Below are positions 1 to 7,091 of a stretch of 21,677 nt of DNA, piece after piece. The stretch comes from DATDMG01 sp036518955 (lineage in GTDB: Bacteria > Actinomycetota > Actinomycetes > Actinomycetales > Kineosporiaceae). The notes beneath the pieces were generated by a model. The model had not been told where the DNA came from. It did not search any database and saw only the letters and a program-made list of their open reading frames with translations. Both the position numbers and the translations under genes were made by a program. How positions within the stretch are numbered: position 1 is the stretch's first letter; the number at the start of each line of letters is the position of its first letter. The DNA is taken from positions 1 to 21,677 of the forward strand of contig DATDMG010000302.1 of NCBI GenBank assembly GCA_036518955.1, given 5' to 3'.

Positions 1-34
1 ACAGGGGCCCACCGGTATTCCGGTGGGCCCCTGT
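1..34. terminator. Perfect 15-bp hairpin downstream of the globin operon
   Basis: Bases 1-15 and 20-34 are exact reverse complements separated by the 4-base loop TATT. The stem is very GC-rich. It lies 31 bases beyond the stop codon of the truncated hemoglobin gene, which is read on the minus strand, so it is well placed as that operon's terminator. It could also serve a gene arriving from the left. The bases that would carry the U-tract on the minus strand are outside the window, and on the plus strand no T-run follows. The call rests on stem strength and position. Confidence 0.7.
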
Positions 35-65
35 CGCGCTGTCCGGCTCTCGCCGCTGTTCCACC

Positions 66-452
66 TCACACCGGCGGCGCCACGATCTGGAGTCGGACGG
101 CCTCCAGCGCCGCTGTGACGGCAGCGGCCGCCTCCTCGCCGGCGCCCAGCTCCGCCAGGGTGGCCAACAGGTGTGCGCCGACCGCGTCGTAGTCCGCGTC
201 GGTGATACCGAGGGACGCATGGGCTGCCTCGAGACCGGGTCCCTCGTACGCGGCCGGGCCGCCGAGCACGTTGCCGATCACCAGGACCTGGTGCCGCTTG
301 AGCCGGGGCAGGTCGACGTCCCGGAAGTAGTCGGCCAGTTGCGGGTCCGCCAGGAGTCGGTCGTAGAAGCGCTGGACCGCCACGCCGATCGTCGCGGCGC
401 CTCCGAGCCGGTCATACAGCGAGACCTGGGCTGTGGTCTCGTCGGTGGTCAT
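66..452 (-). CDS. glbN: Group 1 truncated hemoglobin (TrHbN type)
   Basis: A 128-residue 2-on-2 globin, a normal length for the family. Group 1 proteins bind heme and O2 and usually oxidise nitric oxide to nitrate in the cytoplasm. Residues can be placed by alignment from memory with mycobacterial TrHbN: LYDRLGG near the start, Tyr30 at B10, Leu51 at E7, Gln55 at E11, the GG turn in NVLGGPAAY (61-69), and proximal His78 at F8. Position E15, the Phe that gates the O2/NO tunnel in the mycobacterial protein, is Ile59 here. The ATG (450-452) is preceded by a strong GGAAGGAG six bases upstream. The start lies 41 bases inside the DivIVA-domain gene, so the two are co-transcribed and probably translationally coupled. 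Fold and group are confident; NO detoxification is inferred from family and from the flavohemoglobin in the same operon. Confidence 0.9.
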   Translation of the reverse strand: MTTDETTAQVSLYDRLGGAATIGVAVQRFYDRLLADPQLADYFRDVDLPRLKRHQVLVIGNVLGGPAAYEGPGLEAAHASLGITDADYDAVGAHLLATLAELGAGEEAAAAVTAALEAVRLQIVAPPV

Positions 453-1161
453 CGGGACTCCTTCCGGTGGCCGGTGGCCGGTGTGCCGGGCCGCGGCCGG
501 GTTCGAGGGGATCGGGATGGCCGTGCTGGTGCTGGCCGCCCAGGGTGGTGAGCCGGTCCAGTTCGTGGCCGAGCGCCTGCAGGATCGACGTCACCTGCAC
601 CTGGGTGACATCGGCGAACGTGCGGAGATACGCGATCCGCCCCTCCAGGCCGGCCAGGTCGGCCGGGGAGTCCTCTGCCGCCGCGACCGCCCGGTAGGCG
701 GCCGTCGCCTCCCGGGCAGCCTCCTCGGCCTGGCGGTGCGCCGTCAGCAGCATCTCCTCGCACTGCCGCCGGGCGTCGCCCACGAGCTGGCGGGCGTACG
801 TCTCGGCCTGCGCGATGTGCTGGTCGGCGGCCTGCTGGGCGATCGACATCATGTTCACGGCCTGCACGCTGATCGCCGGCTGCCGCGGATCGGTGCCGTT
901 CGGGCCACCGCCGGCCACGTCGATGTGCTGGTCCCGGAAGTAGTTGCGCAGCCGGTCCACCTCCGCGCGCAACTCGGCCTTCTCGGCGTCCGCGTGGGCG
1001 ATCTCGTCCGCGACGACCCGCCGGAAGCGGTCGACGTCCGCCTCCAGGTATCCCCGACGGCCGAGGGGACTGCGGGTGAAGTCCCAGCGGCGCACCGCCT
1101 CCGGGGTGAGCCGGACCCCGCGGCCACGGGGGCCCGGAACGGCGGAGCCGGTGGTGGTCAT
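412..1161 (-). CDS. DivIVA-domain coiled-coil protein in a globin operon
   Basis: A 249-residue soluble protein. Residues 18-55 match the DivIVA/Wag31 N-terminal domain: LTPEAVRRWDF, then GRRGYLEADVDRF, the usual membrane-curvature-binding and dimerising segment. A heptad-like stretch follows at about 55-75, then a linker rich in Gly and Pro (82-95). A long Ala/Glu/Arg-rich helix spans about 100-163, and another helix about 170-206. The C-terminal 40 residues are low-complexity and His-rich (HQHGH at 211-215, further His at 227, 239 and 243). The ATG at 1161 is preceded by GGAG nine bases upstream and lies only 5 bases after the flavohemoglobin stop. A longer open frame runs upstream to 1458 but lies inside the flavohemoglobin gene and is rejected. 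The role is unknown; a polar or septal scaffold is inferred from the domain only. It is not the main Wag31, which usually sits in the division cluster. Confidence 0.82.
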   Translation of the reverse strand: MTTTGSAVPGPRGRGVRLTPEAVRRWDFTRSPLGRRGYLEADVDRFRRVVADEIAHADAEKAELRAEVDRLRNYFRDQHIDVAGGGPNGTDPRQPAISVQAVNMMSIAQQAADQHIAQAETYARQLVGDARRQCEEMLLTAHRQAEEAAREATAAYRAVAAAEDSPADLAGLEGRIAYLRTFADVTQVQVTSILQALGHELDRLTTLGGQHQHGHPDPLEPGRGPAHRPPATGRSPDDHRRDHSPGLAV

Positions 1162-1166
1162 CTCGC

Positions 1167-2390
1167 TCAGCTCCAGTCTGCAGTCAGGGGTGCGTGGACC
1201 AGGTCGAGGTCGTCCGAAGGGGGGTCGCCTTCCCGGCGGACCGGTGGGGTCAGGAAGCGGGACGTCGGACCGGTCCGGTAGCCGAAGCTCTCGTGCCGGA
1301 TGCGTGTCGGGTCGATGCCGGCCTGCAGGAGCAGGTCCCGGGTCTCCGCCACCATCCCGGGGCTGCCGCACACGTACACCTGGTGCCGGGTCCAGCTGCT
1401 CTGCCGCAGGGCGACATCGGCAGCGCGGCCGGCGTAGCAGCGGTGCACGCGGCCGCACCTGGCGACGGGCACGACGGTGAGCCAGGGGTGCGCGGCGGCG
1501 AGCCGGTCGAGAACGGCGAGGTCGTAGTGGTCGGTCTCGGTCCGGGCCTCGACGTAGAGGTGGGTGCGGCGCCGCGGGGCACCGGGTGCGGCGAGCTGTT
1601 CGATCATCGCCCGTAGCGGAGCCAGACCAGTACCTCCGGCAACCATGAGTAGGTCGTCGTCAGACTGGCGGTCGAGCACCAGCTCGCCGACTGCGGAGCC
1701 GAGTTGGAGGCTGTCCCCAGGGCCGGCGGAGGCGACGAGCGACGAGCTGACCCAGCCGCCGTCCACCGCCCGGACGTGGAACTCCAGGGTGCGGTCCGGC
1801 CGAGGCGCGTTGGCCGGGGAGTAGTAGCGCCAGAGCCGGGGCCGGTGGTCGTGCTGCAAGGACACCGACTGGCCGGGCTGGTAGGGGACCTCGACGTCCG
1901 GCTGGACCGTGATCACCGCTAGGTCGGGGGCCCGGCGCTCGTGCCGGACGATCTGCGCGTCCCACCACGCCGGCTGCTGGGCCTCGGCATCGGTCGCGGC
2001 GGACTTGATCATCACATCGGCCACGACGCCGTAGGCGGCTGCCCACTCGGTGGCCAGGTGCGGCGTCCAGGCCGGGCCGAGGAAGTGCTCCAGCGTGGCC
2101 AGGAGCGCCTCGCCGACCAGCGGGTAGTGCTCGGCCGCCACCTGGAACTTGCGGTGGTCGCGACCGAGGTGCTCGAGGAACGGCACGAGCTCCCCGAGGT
2201 CGTCGACGTCGCTGACGATCTTGGCGAGGGCGCCGACGAGCCGGTCTCGCATCGCCGCCATCCCTGGTGGGAACAGTCCCCGCAGTCGCGGCTCCCGAAG
2301 GAACAGGTAGGAGTAGAAGTACAGGGGCACCTCGTCACCATGCTCGGCGATCGCCCCGAAACTGCGCCGGAGCGCGGGCACATCGACCAT
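1167..2390 (-). CDS. Flavohemoglobin-type NO dioxygenase / globin-FNR reductase
   Basis: A 407-residue protein with a three-over-three globin (about 1-130), an FAD-binding barrel (about 140-240) and an NAD(P)-binding domain (about 245-372), the Hmp layout. Flavohemoglobins convert NO and O2 to nitrate using NAD(P)H. Visible landmarks are Tyr26 (B10), Leu51 (E11), proximal His79, Tyr89, the FAD motif RYYS (188-191), GGTGLAP (252-258), CGSPG (341-345) and ESFG near 367-370. By alignment from memory with E. coli Hmp, the distal E7 Gln is Met47 and the H-helix Glu of the His-Tyr-Glu triad is Ala131. A Pro/Asp-rich tail of about 35 residues follows the FNR core. It is the first main gene of the minus-strand operon. 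The ATG has no clear Shine-Dalgarno and an in-frame TGA lies two codons upstream, so initiation may depend on the leader ORF. Family confident; exact activity less so. Confidence 0.87.
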   Translation of the reverse strand: MVDVPALRRSFGAIAEHGDEVPLYFYSYLFLREPRLRGLFPPGMAAMRDRLVGALAKIVSDVDDLGELVPFLEHLGRDHRKFQVAAEHYPLVGEALLATLEHFLGPAWTPHLATEWAAAYGVVADVMIKSAATDAEAQQPAWWDAQIVRHERRAPDLAVITVQPDVEVPYQPGQSVSLQHDHRPRLWRYYSPANAPRPDRTLEFHVRAVDGGWVSSSLVASAGPGDSLQLGSAVGELVLDRQSDDDLLMVAGGTGLAPLRAMIEQLAAPGAPRRRTHLYVEARTETDHYDLAVLDRLAAAHPWLTVVPVARCGRVHRCYAGRAADVALRQSSWTRHQVYVCGSPGMVAETRDLLLQAGIDPTRIRHESFGYRTGPTSRFLTPPVRREGDPPSDDLDLVHAPLTADWS

Positions 2391-2393
2391 GAC

Positions 2394-2450
2394 TCAGCCG
2401 CTGGTCGGGAGGGGTCGGGCGGCGTCGCCGGGGCGGGACTCACGTGTCAT
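2394..2450 (-). CDS. Candidate 18-residue leader ORF before the flavohemoglobin gene
   Basis: An ATG at 2448-2450 opens an 18-codon frame (MTRESRPGDAARPLPTSG) that ends at a TGA three bases before the flavohemoglobin ATG. It is preceded by GAGGTG, a 6-base match to the anti-Shine-Dalgarno, six bases upstream, whereas the flavohemoglobin start has no comparable site. This suggests re-initiation coupling, or an upstream ORF that controls the operon. The frame is the same as that of the globin. No homologue is known to me; it might be a chance ORF. Confidence 0.4.
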   Translation of the reverse strand: MTRESRPGDAARPLPTSG

Positions 2451-2488
2451 GCGGAACACCTCGCGCGGACGTTCAGGGACGACGACCC

Positions 2489-2517
2489 AATGTGCCTTGA
2501 TGATGACGGATAGTCAA
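2489..2517 (-). promoter_or_regulatory. Candidate promoter of the globin operon
   Basis: On the minus strand TTGACT (2512-2517) is followed after 17 bases by CACATT (2489-2494). The -35 matches consensus at five of six bases; the -10 is weak. It lies in the only AT-richer part of the coaE/globin spacer and would put the start near 2482, about 30 bases before the leader ORF. I see no clear NsrR palindrome. Confidence 0.3.
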
Positions 2518-2591
2518 CATTCGCACGGCGTAGTCTTTCAACAGCGATACGTGCTGGTCGGTCCGGCACTCGGGCATGACAGGATGCGGCC

Positions 2592-3530
2592 GTGCTCAGG
2601 GTTGGTCTGACGGGTGGCATCGGGGCGGGCAAGTCGACGGTGGCCGCGCGGCTCGCCCAACGCGGGGCGGTGGTGATCGACGCCGACCGGCTGGCGCGTG
2701 AGGTGGTCGAGCCGGGCACCGAGGGACTGGCGGAGGTCGTGGTGGCGTTCGGGGACGGCGTCCTGGCGCCGGACGGCACGCTCGACCGGGCCGCCCTCGG
2801 CCGTCAGGTGTTCGCGGATGCCGACGCGCGGGCCCGGTTGAACGCCATCCTCCACCCGCGGATCGGGGTGCTGACGGCCGAGCGGATGCGAGCCGCCGGG
2901 CCGGACGCCATCGTCGTCCACGACGTGCCGCTGCTGGTCGAGAACGGCCTGGGTCCGGCGTACCACCTGGTGCTCGTCGTCCACGCCGACGTCGCGGAGC
3001 GGATCCGGCGCCTGGTCGCCGATCGGGGGATGCCCGCCGAGGACGCCGCGTCCCGGGTGGCGGCGCAGACGGACGACGACGCCCGGCGCGCCGCGGCCGA
3101 CGTCTGGCTCGACAACTCCGGCGCTCCGCAGGCGTTGCTCGATGCCGTGGACCGGGTTTGGACCGAGCGGATCCTGCCGTACGCGGAGAACCTGCGGAAG
3201 GGCCGTCCGGCCGAGCCCGGGGAAGGCGGCGCCGGTGCGGGGCGTGGCGGCGGGCCGGGCCCGGACGCCGTCCGGCGGGTCCGGGAACGCCTCGCGCTCG
3301 CCGTCGGCGGCGGGCCGGACGTCGAGGTGGCCGGCCTGCGGGACGGTCAGGTCGAGTTCACCGTCCGGGTCCCCGACGCCGCGGCGGCCGGCGAGCGCCT
3401 GGCGGAAGCTGGTTTCGTCCCGGTCCCCGCCCCGCGGGGGGAGCACTGGTGCGCCGGGGCGGATCCGGCGATCCCCGTCCTGGTCCGGCTCGTCGCCGCC
3501 GGTCGTCGGCCTGTTCCGGGTGCGGAATGA
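2592..3530 (+). CDS. coaE: Dephospho-CoA kinase with an extra C-terminal region
   Basis: Catalyses the last step of coenzyme A synthesis, ATP-dependent phosphorylation of dephospho-CoA, in the cytosol. The kinase core is residues 1-203, with the P-loop GGIGAGKS at 8-15, the IDAD motif at 30-33, LHPRI at 87-91 and DVPLLVE at 111-117. Most CoaE proteins end near residue 200. This one has 312, with a Gly/Pro-rich linker (about 205-225) and then about 85 residues. Their end, VEFTVRVPD..AGERLAEAGF..VP and EHW..GADPAIPVLVRL, resembles the last part of the GrpB-like (UPF0157) domain fused to mycobacterial CoaE, but the HIGST-type motif of that domain is not visible. The start is GTG with AGGA eight bases upstream. 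The stop lies 2 bases before the predicted uvrB promoter. Kinase confident; remnant GrpB is inference. Confidence 0.93.
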   Translation: MLRVGLTGGIGAGKSTVAARLAQRGAVVIDADRLAREVVEPGTEGLAEVVVAFGDGVLAPDGTLDRAALGRQVFADADARARLNAILHPRIGVLTAERMRAAGPDAIVVHDVPLLVENGLGPAYHLVLVVHADVAERIRRLVADRGMPAEDAASRVAAQTDDDARRAAADVWLDNSGAPQALLDAVDRVWTERILPYAENLRKGRPAEPGEGGAGAGRGGGPGPDAVRRVRERLALAVGGGPDVEVAGLRDGQVEFTVRVPDAAAAGERLAEAGFVPVPAPRGEHWCAGADPAIPVLVRLVAAGRRPVPGAE

Positions 3531-3532
3531 GA

Positions 3533-3555
3533 GTGTCGGTGGCGGCCCTTACGGT
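3533..3555 (+). promoter_or_regulatory. RecA-NDp/PafBC-type damage promoter of uvrB
   Basis: GTGTCGGTG (3533-3541), 8 bases, then TACGGT (3550-3555). The published RecA-independent damage promoter consensus, bound by PafBC in mycobacteria, is TTGTCRGTG-N8-TANNNT; only the first base differs here. A start 7 bases after the -10 falls exactly on the A of the uvrB ATG (3562), which implies a leaderless mRNA and fits the lack of a Shine-Dalgarno. The element fits into the 31-base coaE-uvrB gap. Confidence 0.75.
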
Positions 3556-3561
3556 GGTGTC

Positions 3562-5667
3562 ATGCGTCCGACCACTGACCTCCAGCGCACCGTCGCCCCC
3601 TTCCGGGTGGTGTCGGAGTTCGAGCCGAGCGGTGACCAGCCGCAGGCCATCGCCGAACTGGCCGAGCGGGTGCAGGCCGGCGAGAGGGACGTCGTCCTGC
3701 TGGGTGCCACCGGCACCGGCAAGTCCGCGACCACGGCGTGGATGATCGAGCAGCTGCAGCGACCCACGCTGGTGCTGGCCCCCAACAAGACGCTCGCCGC
3801 CCAACTCGCGAACGAGTTCCGGGAGCTGCTGCCGCACAACGCGGTGGAGTACTTCGTCTCGTACTACGACTACTACCAGCCGGAGGCGTACATCCCGCAG
3901 ACCGACACCTACATCGAGAAGGACTCCTCGATCAACGAGGAGGTCGAGCGGCTGCGTCACTCCGCCACGAACTCCTTGTTGACCCGGCGGGACGTCGTGG
4001 TCGTCGCCTCGGTCTCCTGCATCTACGGCCTGGGTACCCCTCAGGAGTACGTCGACCGGATGGTCCGGCTCAAGGTCGGGATGGAGGTCGAGCGCGACGA
4101 GCTGCTGCGGCGGTTCGTCGGAATGCAGTACACCCGTAACGACCTGGCGTTCAGCCGGGGCACGTTCCGGGTCCGGGGCGACACCGTCGAGATCATCCCG
4201 GTGTACGAGGAGCTGGCGTTGCGGATCGAGTTCTTCGGTGACGAGATCGACCGGCTCTACACCCTGCACCCGCTCACCGGCGAGGTGATCCGCGAGGAGC
4301 CGGAGATGTATGTCTTCCCGGCCAGCCACTACGTCGCCGGGCCGGAGCGCATGGAGCGGGCGATCGCGGGCATCGAGACGGAGCTCGCGGAGCGGCTCGC
4401 GGAGCTGGAGCGTCAGGGCAAGCTGCTGGAGGCGCAGCGGCTGCGGATGCGTACGACGTACGACATCGAGATGATGCGCCAGGTCGGATCCTGCTCGGGT
4501 ATCGAGAACTACTCCCGGCATATCGACGGCCGCGGTCCGGGCAGCGCGCCGAACACCCTGCTGGACTACTTCCCGGAGGACTTCCTCCTGGTCATCGACG
4601 AGTCGCACCAGACGGTTCCGCAGATCGGCGCGATGTACGAAGGCGACATGTCGCGCAAGCGGCAGTTGGTCGACCACGGTTTCCGGCTGCCCAGTGCGAT
4701 GGACAACCGTCCGCTCAAGTGGGAGGAGTTCCTGCAGCGGATCGGCCAGACGATCTACCTGTCGGCGACGCCGGGAGACTACGAGTTGGCCCGCGGCCGT
4801 GGTTACGTCGAGCAGGTGATCCGACCCACCGGGCTGGTCGACCCGAAAGTCGTGGTCAAGCCGACGAAGGGGCAGATCGACGACCTCCTGGAGGAGATCC
4901 GATCCCGCGCCGCCCGCGACGAGCGGGTCCTGGTCACCACGCTGACCAAGAAGATGGCGGAGGATCTCACCGACTACCTGCTCGAGCAGGGCGTCCGGGT
5001 CCGCTACCTGCACTCCGAGGTCGACACCCTGCGTCGCGTCGAACTGCTGCGGGAGCTCCGGCAGGGGGAGTACGACGTCCTGGTCGGGATCAATCTGCTC
5101 CGTGAAGGCCTCGACCTGCCGGAGGTGTCGCTGGTCAGCATCCTGGACGCCGACAAGGAGGGTTTCCTGCGCTCCTCCAAGTCCTTGATCCAGACCATCG
5201 GGCGGGCGGCCCGCAACGTGTCCGGCGAGGTGCACATGTACGCCGATCGGATCACCCCGTCGATGGATGAGGCGATCAACGAGACCAATCGCCGCCGGGA
5301 GAAGCAGATCGGCTACAACAGCGAGCGAGGGATCGACCCCCAGCCGTTGCGCAAGCGGATTGCCGACATCACCGACCTGATCGCCCGGGAGGAGGCGGAC
5401 ACCGACGCGCTCATCGGCGGCGGCGGCCGTCAGCGCAGCCGGGGCAAGGCGCCGGTGCCCGGGATGCGCTCGGAGGGCGCCGGCCGGCACGCCGCCGACC
5501 TGGTCTCGCTGCCCGCGACCGACCTGGCGGACCTGATCCAGCAGCTGACCGATCAGATGCACGCTGCCGCGGCCGAGCTGCAGTTCGAGCTGGCCGCCCG
5601 GCTGCGGGACGAGGTCGCCGAGCTGAAGAAGGAGTTGCGTGCGATGCGCGAGGCCGGCGCCCGCTGA
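3562..5667 (+). CDS. uvrB: Excinuclease ABC subunit B
   Basis: A 701-residue DNA helicase-like subunit of nucleotide excision repair. It receives damaged DNA from UvrA, checks the lesion and loads UvrC. Walker A GATGTGKS is at 48-55. The damage-probing beta-hairpin motif YYDYYQPEAYIPQTDTYIEK follows in the 90s-110s. The DESH helicase motif II is at 346-349, with SATPGDYE after it, the motif V/VI region GLDLPEVSLV and QTIGRAARN, and a C-terminal UVR coiled-coil (about the last 40 residues, QFELAARLRDEVAELKKEL) that contacts UvrC. Length is normal for the family. The ATG at 3562 gives the usual actinobacterial N terminus MRPTTDLQRTVAPF; the longer open frame back to 3142 lies in coaE and is rejected. 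It has its own damage-type promoter and is probably leaderless. Confidence 0.98.
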   Translation: MRPTTDLQRTVAPFRVVSEFEPSGDQPQAIAELAERVQAGERDVVLLGATGTGKSATTAWMIEQLQRPTLVLAPNKTLAAQLANEFRELLPHNAVEYFVSYYDYYQPEAYIPQTDTYIEKDSSINEEVERLRHSATNSLLTRRDVVVVASVSCIYGLGTPQEYVDRMVRLKVGMEVERDELLRRFVGMQYTRNDLAFSRGTFRVRGDTVEIIPVYEELALRIEFFGDEIDRLYTLHPLTGEVIREEPEMYVFPASHYVAGPERMERAIAGIETELAERLAELERQGKLLEAQRLRMRTTYDIEMMRQVGSCSGIENYSRHIDGRGPGSAPNTLLDYFPEDFLLVIDESHQTVPQIGAMYEGDMSRKRQLVDHGFRLPSAMDNRPLKWEEFLQRIGQTIYLSATPGDYELARGRGYVEQVIRPTGLVDPKVVVKPTKGQIDDLLEEIRSRAARDERVLVTTLTKKMAEDLTDYLLEQGVRVRYLHSEVDTLRRVELLRELRQGEYDVLVGINLLREGLDLPEVSLVSILDADKEGFLRSSKSLIQTIGRAARNVSGEVHMYADRITPSMDEAINETNRRREKQIGYNSERGIDPQPLRKRIADITDLIAREEADTDALIGGGGRQRSRGKAPVPGMRSEGAGRHAADLVSLPATDLADLIQQLTDQMHAAAAELQFELAARLRDEVAELKKELRAMREAGAR

Positions 5668-5750
5668 GGGGTGGCGGCCGGCGGTCATGGTAACGGGCTG
5701 TGTGCGCAATCCGGTGCTGTGGTGGCCTCGTGGGTCCGCCGGCCGCGGGT

Positions 5751-5756
5751 TAGCAT
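5751..5756 (+). promoter_or_regulatory. Possible -10 element for terC
   Basis: TAGCAT in the 158-base uvrB-terC spacer fits TANNNT, but there is no convincing -35. It would give a leader of about 60 bases containing a short hairpin (GCCGC 5772-5776 with GCGGC 5782-5786) before the GGAGG at 5817-5821. Weak call. Confidence 0.25.
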
Positions 5757-5825
5757 CGGCATACTGCCCACGCCGCCGTCAGCGGCTGGACTCAGTCGGC
5801 GAGCCTGCCGGCAGACGGAGGTTCT

Positions 5826-7073
5826 GTGACTCTGCCGCTGTGGTTCCGGGTGGCCACAGCAGCAGTCCTTGCCGGACTGCTGCTGATCGACCTGGCCGTG
5901 GTGGCGCGTCGGCCGCACGCCCCGACCCTTCGGGAGTCCTCCCTCTGGGTGGGTTTCTACGTCTCCCTCGCAGGGCTGTTCGCGGCCGTGCTCTCGCTGG
6001 TCAGCGACGGGCCGACCGCGGGACAGTTCGTGGCGGGGTGGCTGACCGAGTACAGCCTCAGCGTCGACAATCTCTTCGTCTTCGTGCTGATCATGAGCCA
6101 GTTCGCGGTCCCCCGGGGTAACCAGCAGAAGGTTCTGATGATGGGGATCATCCTGTCGCTGCTGCTGCGGGGAGCGTGCATCCTGGTCGGCGCGGCGGCG
6201 ATCGACCGGTTCAGCTGGATCTTCTACGCCTTCGGCGGATTTCTGATCTACACCGCGGTCCAGCTCGCTCGTCGGCCCGAGGCGCACGACGACGGGTTTC
6301 GCGAGAACGCGGTGATTCGCCGAGTCTGTCGCCTGCTGCCCATCTCCGATCGGTACGAAGGGGCACGCCTGGTGACCCACAGCCGCGGTCGGCGAGAGCT
6401 GACACCCATGATCGTGGTCTTCCTGGCGATCGGATCGACTGATCTGCTGTTCGCGCTCGACTCCATCCCCGCGGTGTTCGGTCTCACCCAGGACCCCTTT
6501 GTGGTGTTCACCGCGACGCTGTTCGCTCTGATGGGGCTGCGCCAGCTCTACTTCCTGCTGGGCGGGCTGCTCGACCGGCTGGTGTACCTCTCGACGGGCC
6601 TGGCCGTGATCCTCGGCTTCATCGGCGTGAAGCTGGTGCTGGAGGCCCTGCACGAGAACGAGCTTCCCTTCCTCAACAACGGGCAGCCGATCGACGCCGT
6701 CCCCAGCATCCCGATCAGCGTCTCGCTCGGCACGATCGTGGTGGTGCTGGCGCTCACCACGGTGGCCAGCCTGCTCCGGTCCCGCACCAGGGCGCCCGAG
6801 CCAGGGGCGCAGGCCGGCCGCGCTCCCGCCTCCGGCGTCGTCCCGGCAGGTCCCGGCCGCAGGGGCGAGACCGCGGGCCGGTCGGGGGAGGGGCGGGCCC
6901 CGGAGCCCTCGTGGCCCTCGGCACGTCAGCGTGACGATCGCCGCCCTCAGCCCGGCCCGAACGGGGTACGGCGTCCGTCCACGGCGGTCCGTGCCGCGGG
7001 CACCGGGAACGGCACGCAGGCCGGTCCGCAACCCGTGCCGGGAAGGGGCCGCCGGGGTGGCGGCAGACCCTGA
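5826..7073 (+). CDS. TerC-family integral membrane protein with a long disordered tail
   Basis: A 415-residue polytopic membrane protein of the TerC/Alx family. Some members export manganese or help load metals onto exported proteins; others are linked to tellurite resistance. Hydrophobic segments lie at about 8-26, 42-60, 78-94, 103-125, 130-148, 194-220, 225-247, 255-273 and 297-317. Family motifs are SLSVDNLFVF (77-86, with acidic Asp81) and STDLLFALDSIPAVFGLTQD (204-223, Asp206 and Asp212), both inside membrane helices. Residues 320-415 are Arg/Pro/Gly-rich, without predicted structure, and probably cytoplasmic; they are absent from shorter homologues. The GTG start is set by GGAGG four bases upstream. 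It ends 18 bases from the convergent MBL hydrolase. Family sure; substrate unknown. Confidence 0.9.
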   Translation: MTLPLWFRVATAAVLAGLLLIDLAVVARRPHAPTLRESSLWVGFYVSLAGLFAAVLSLVSDGPTAGQFVAGWLTEYSLSVDNLFVFVLIMSQFAVPRGNQQKVLMMGIILSLLLRGACILVGAAAIDRFSWIFYAFGGFLIYTAVQLARRPEAHDDGFRENAVIRRVCRLLPISDRYEGARLVTHSRGRRELTPMIVVFLAIGSTDLLFALDSIPAVFGLTQDPFVVFTATLFALMGLRQLYFLLGGLLDRLVYLSTGLAVILGFIGVKLVLEALHENELPFLNNGQPIDAVPSIPISVSLGTIVVVLALTTVASLLRSRTRAPEPGAQAGRAPASGVVPAGPGRRGETAGRSGEGRAPEPSWPSARQRDDRRPQPGPNGVRRPSTAVRAAGTGNGTQAGPQPVPGRGRRGGGRP

Positions 7074-7091
7074 GGGGCGCCTGTCGTGCGG

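Noticed and set aside
1162..1458. N-terminal extension of the DivIVA-domain ORF
   Set aside because: It lies entirely in the flavohemoglobin coding region and is Arg/Pro-rich; the internal ATG at 1161 has a ribosome site and gives a correct DivIVA start.
3142..3561. N-terminal extension of UvrB
   Set aside because: Overlaps coaE in another frame; the conserved UvrB N terminus begins at the ATG at 3562.
3358..5709. A 783-codon minus-strand open frame antisense to uvrB
   Set aside because: Shadow of uvrB in GC-rich DNA; no family similarity, no ribosome site, and uvrB is unmistakable.
5751..5825. A manganese riboswitch (yybP-ykoY) before terC
   Set aside because: TerC genes sometimes have one, but I cannot find its conserved loops in this short leader; only a small hairpin is visible.
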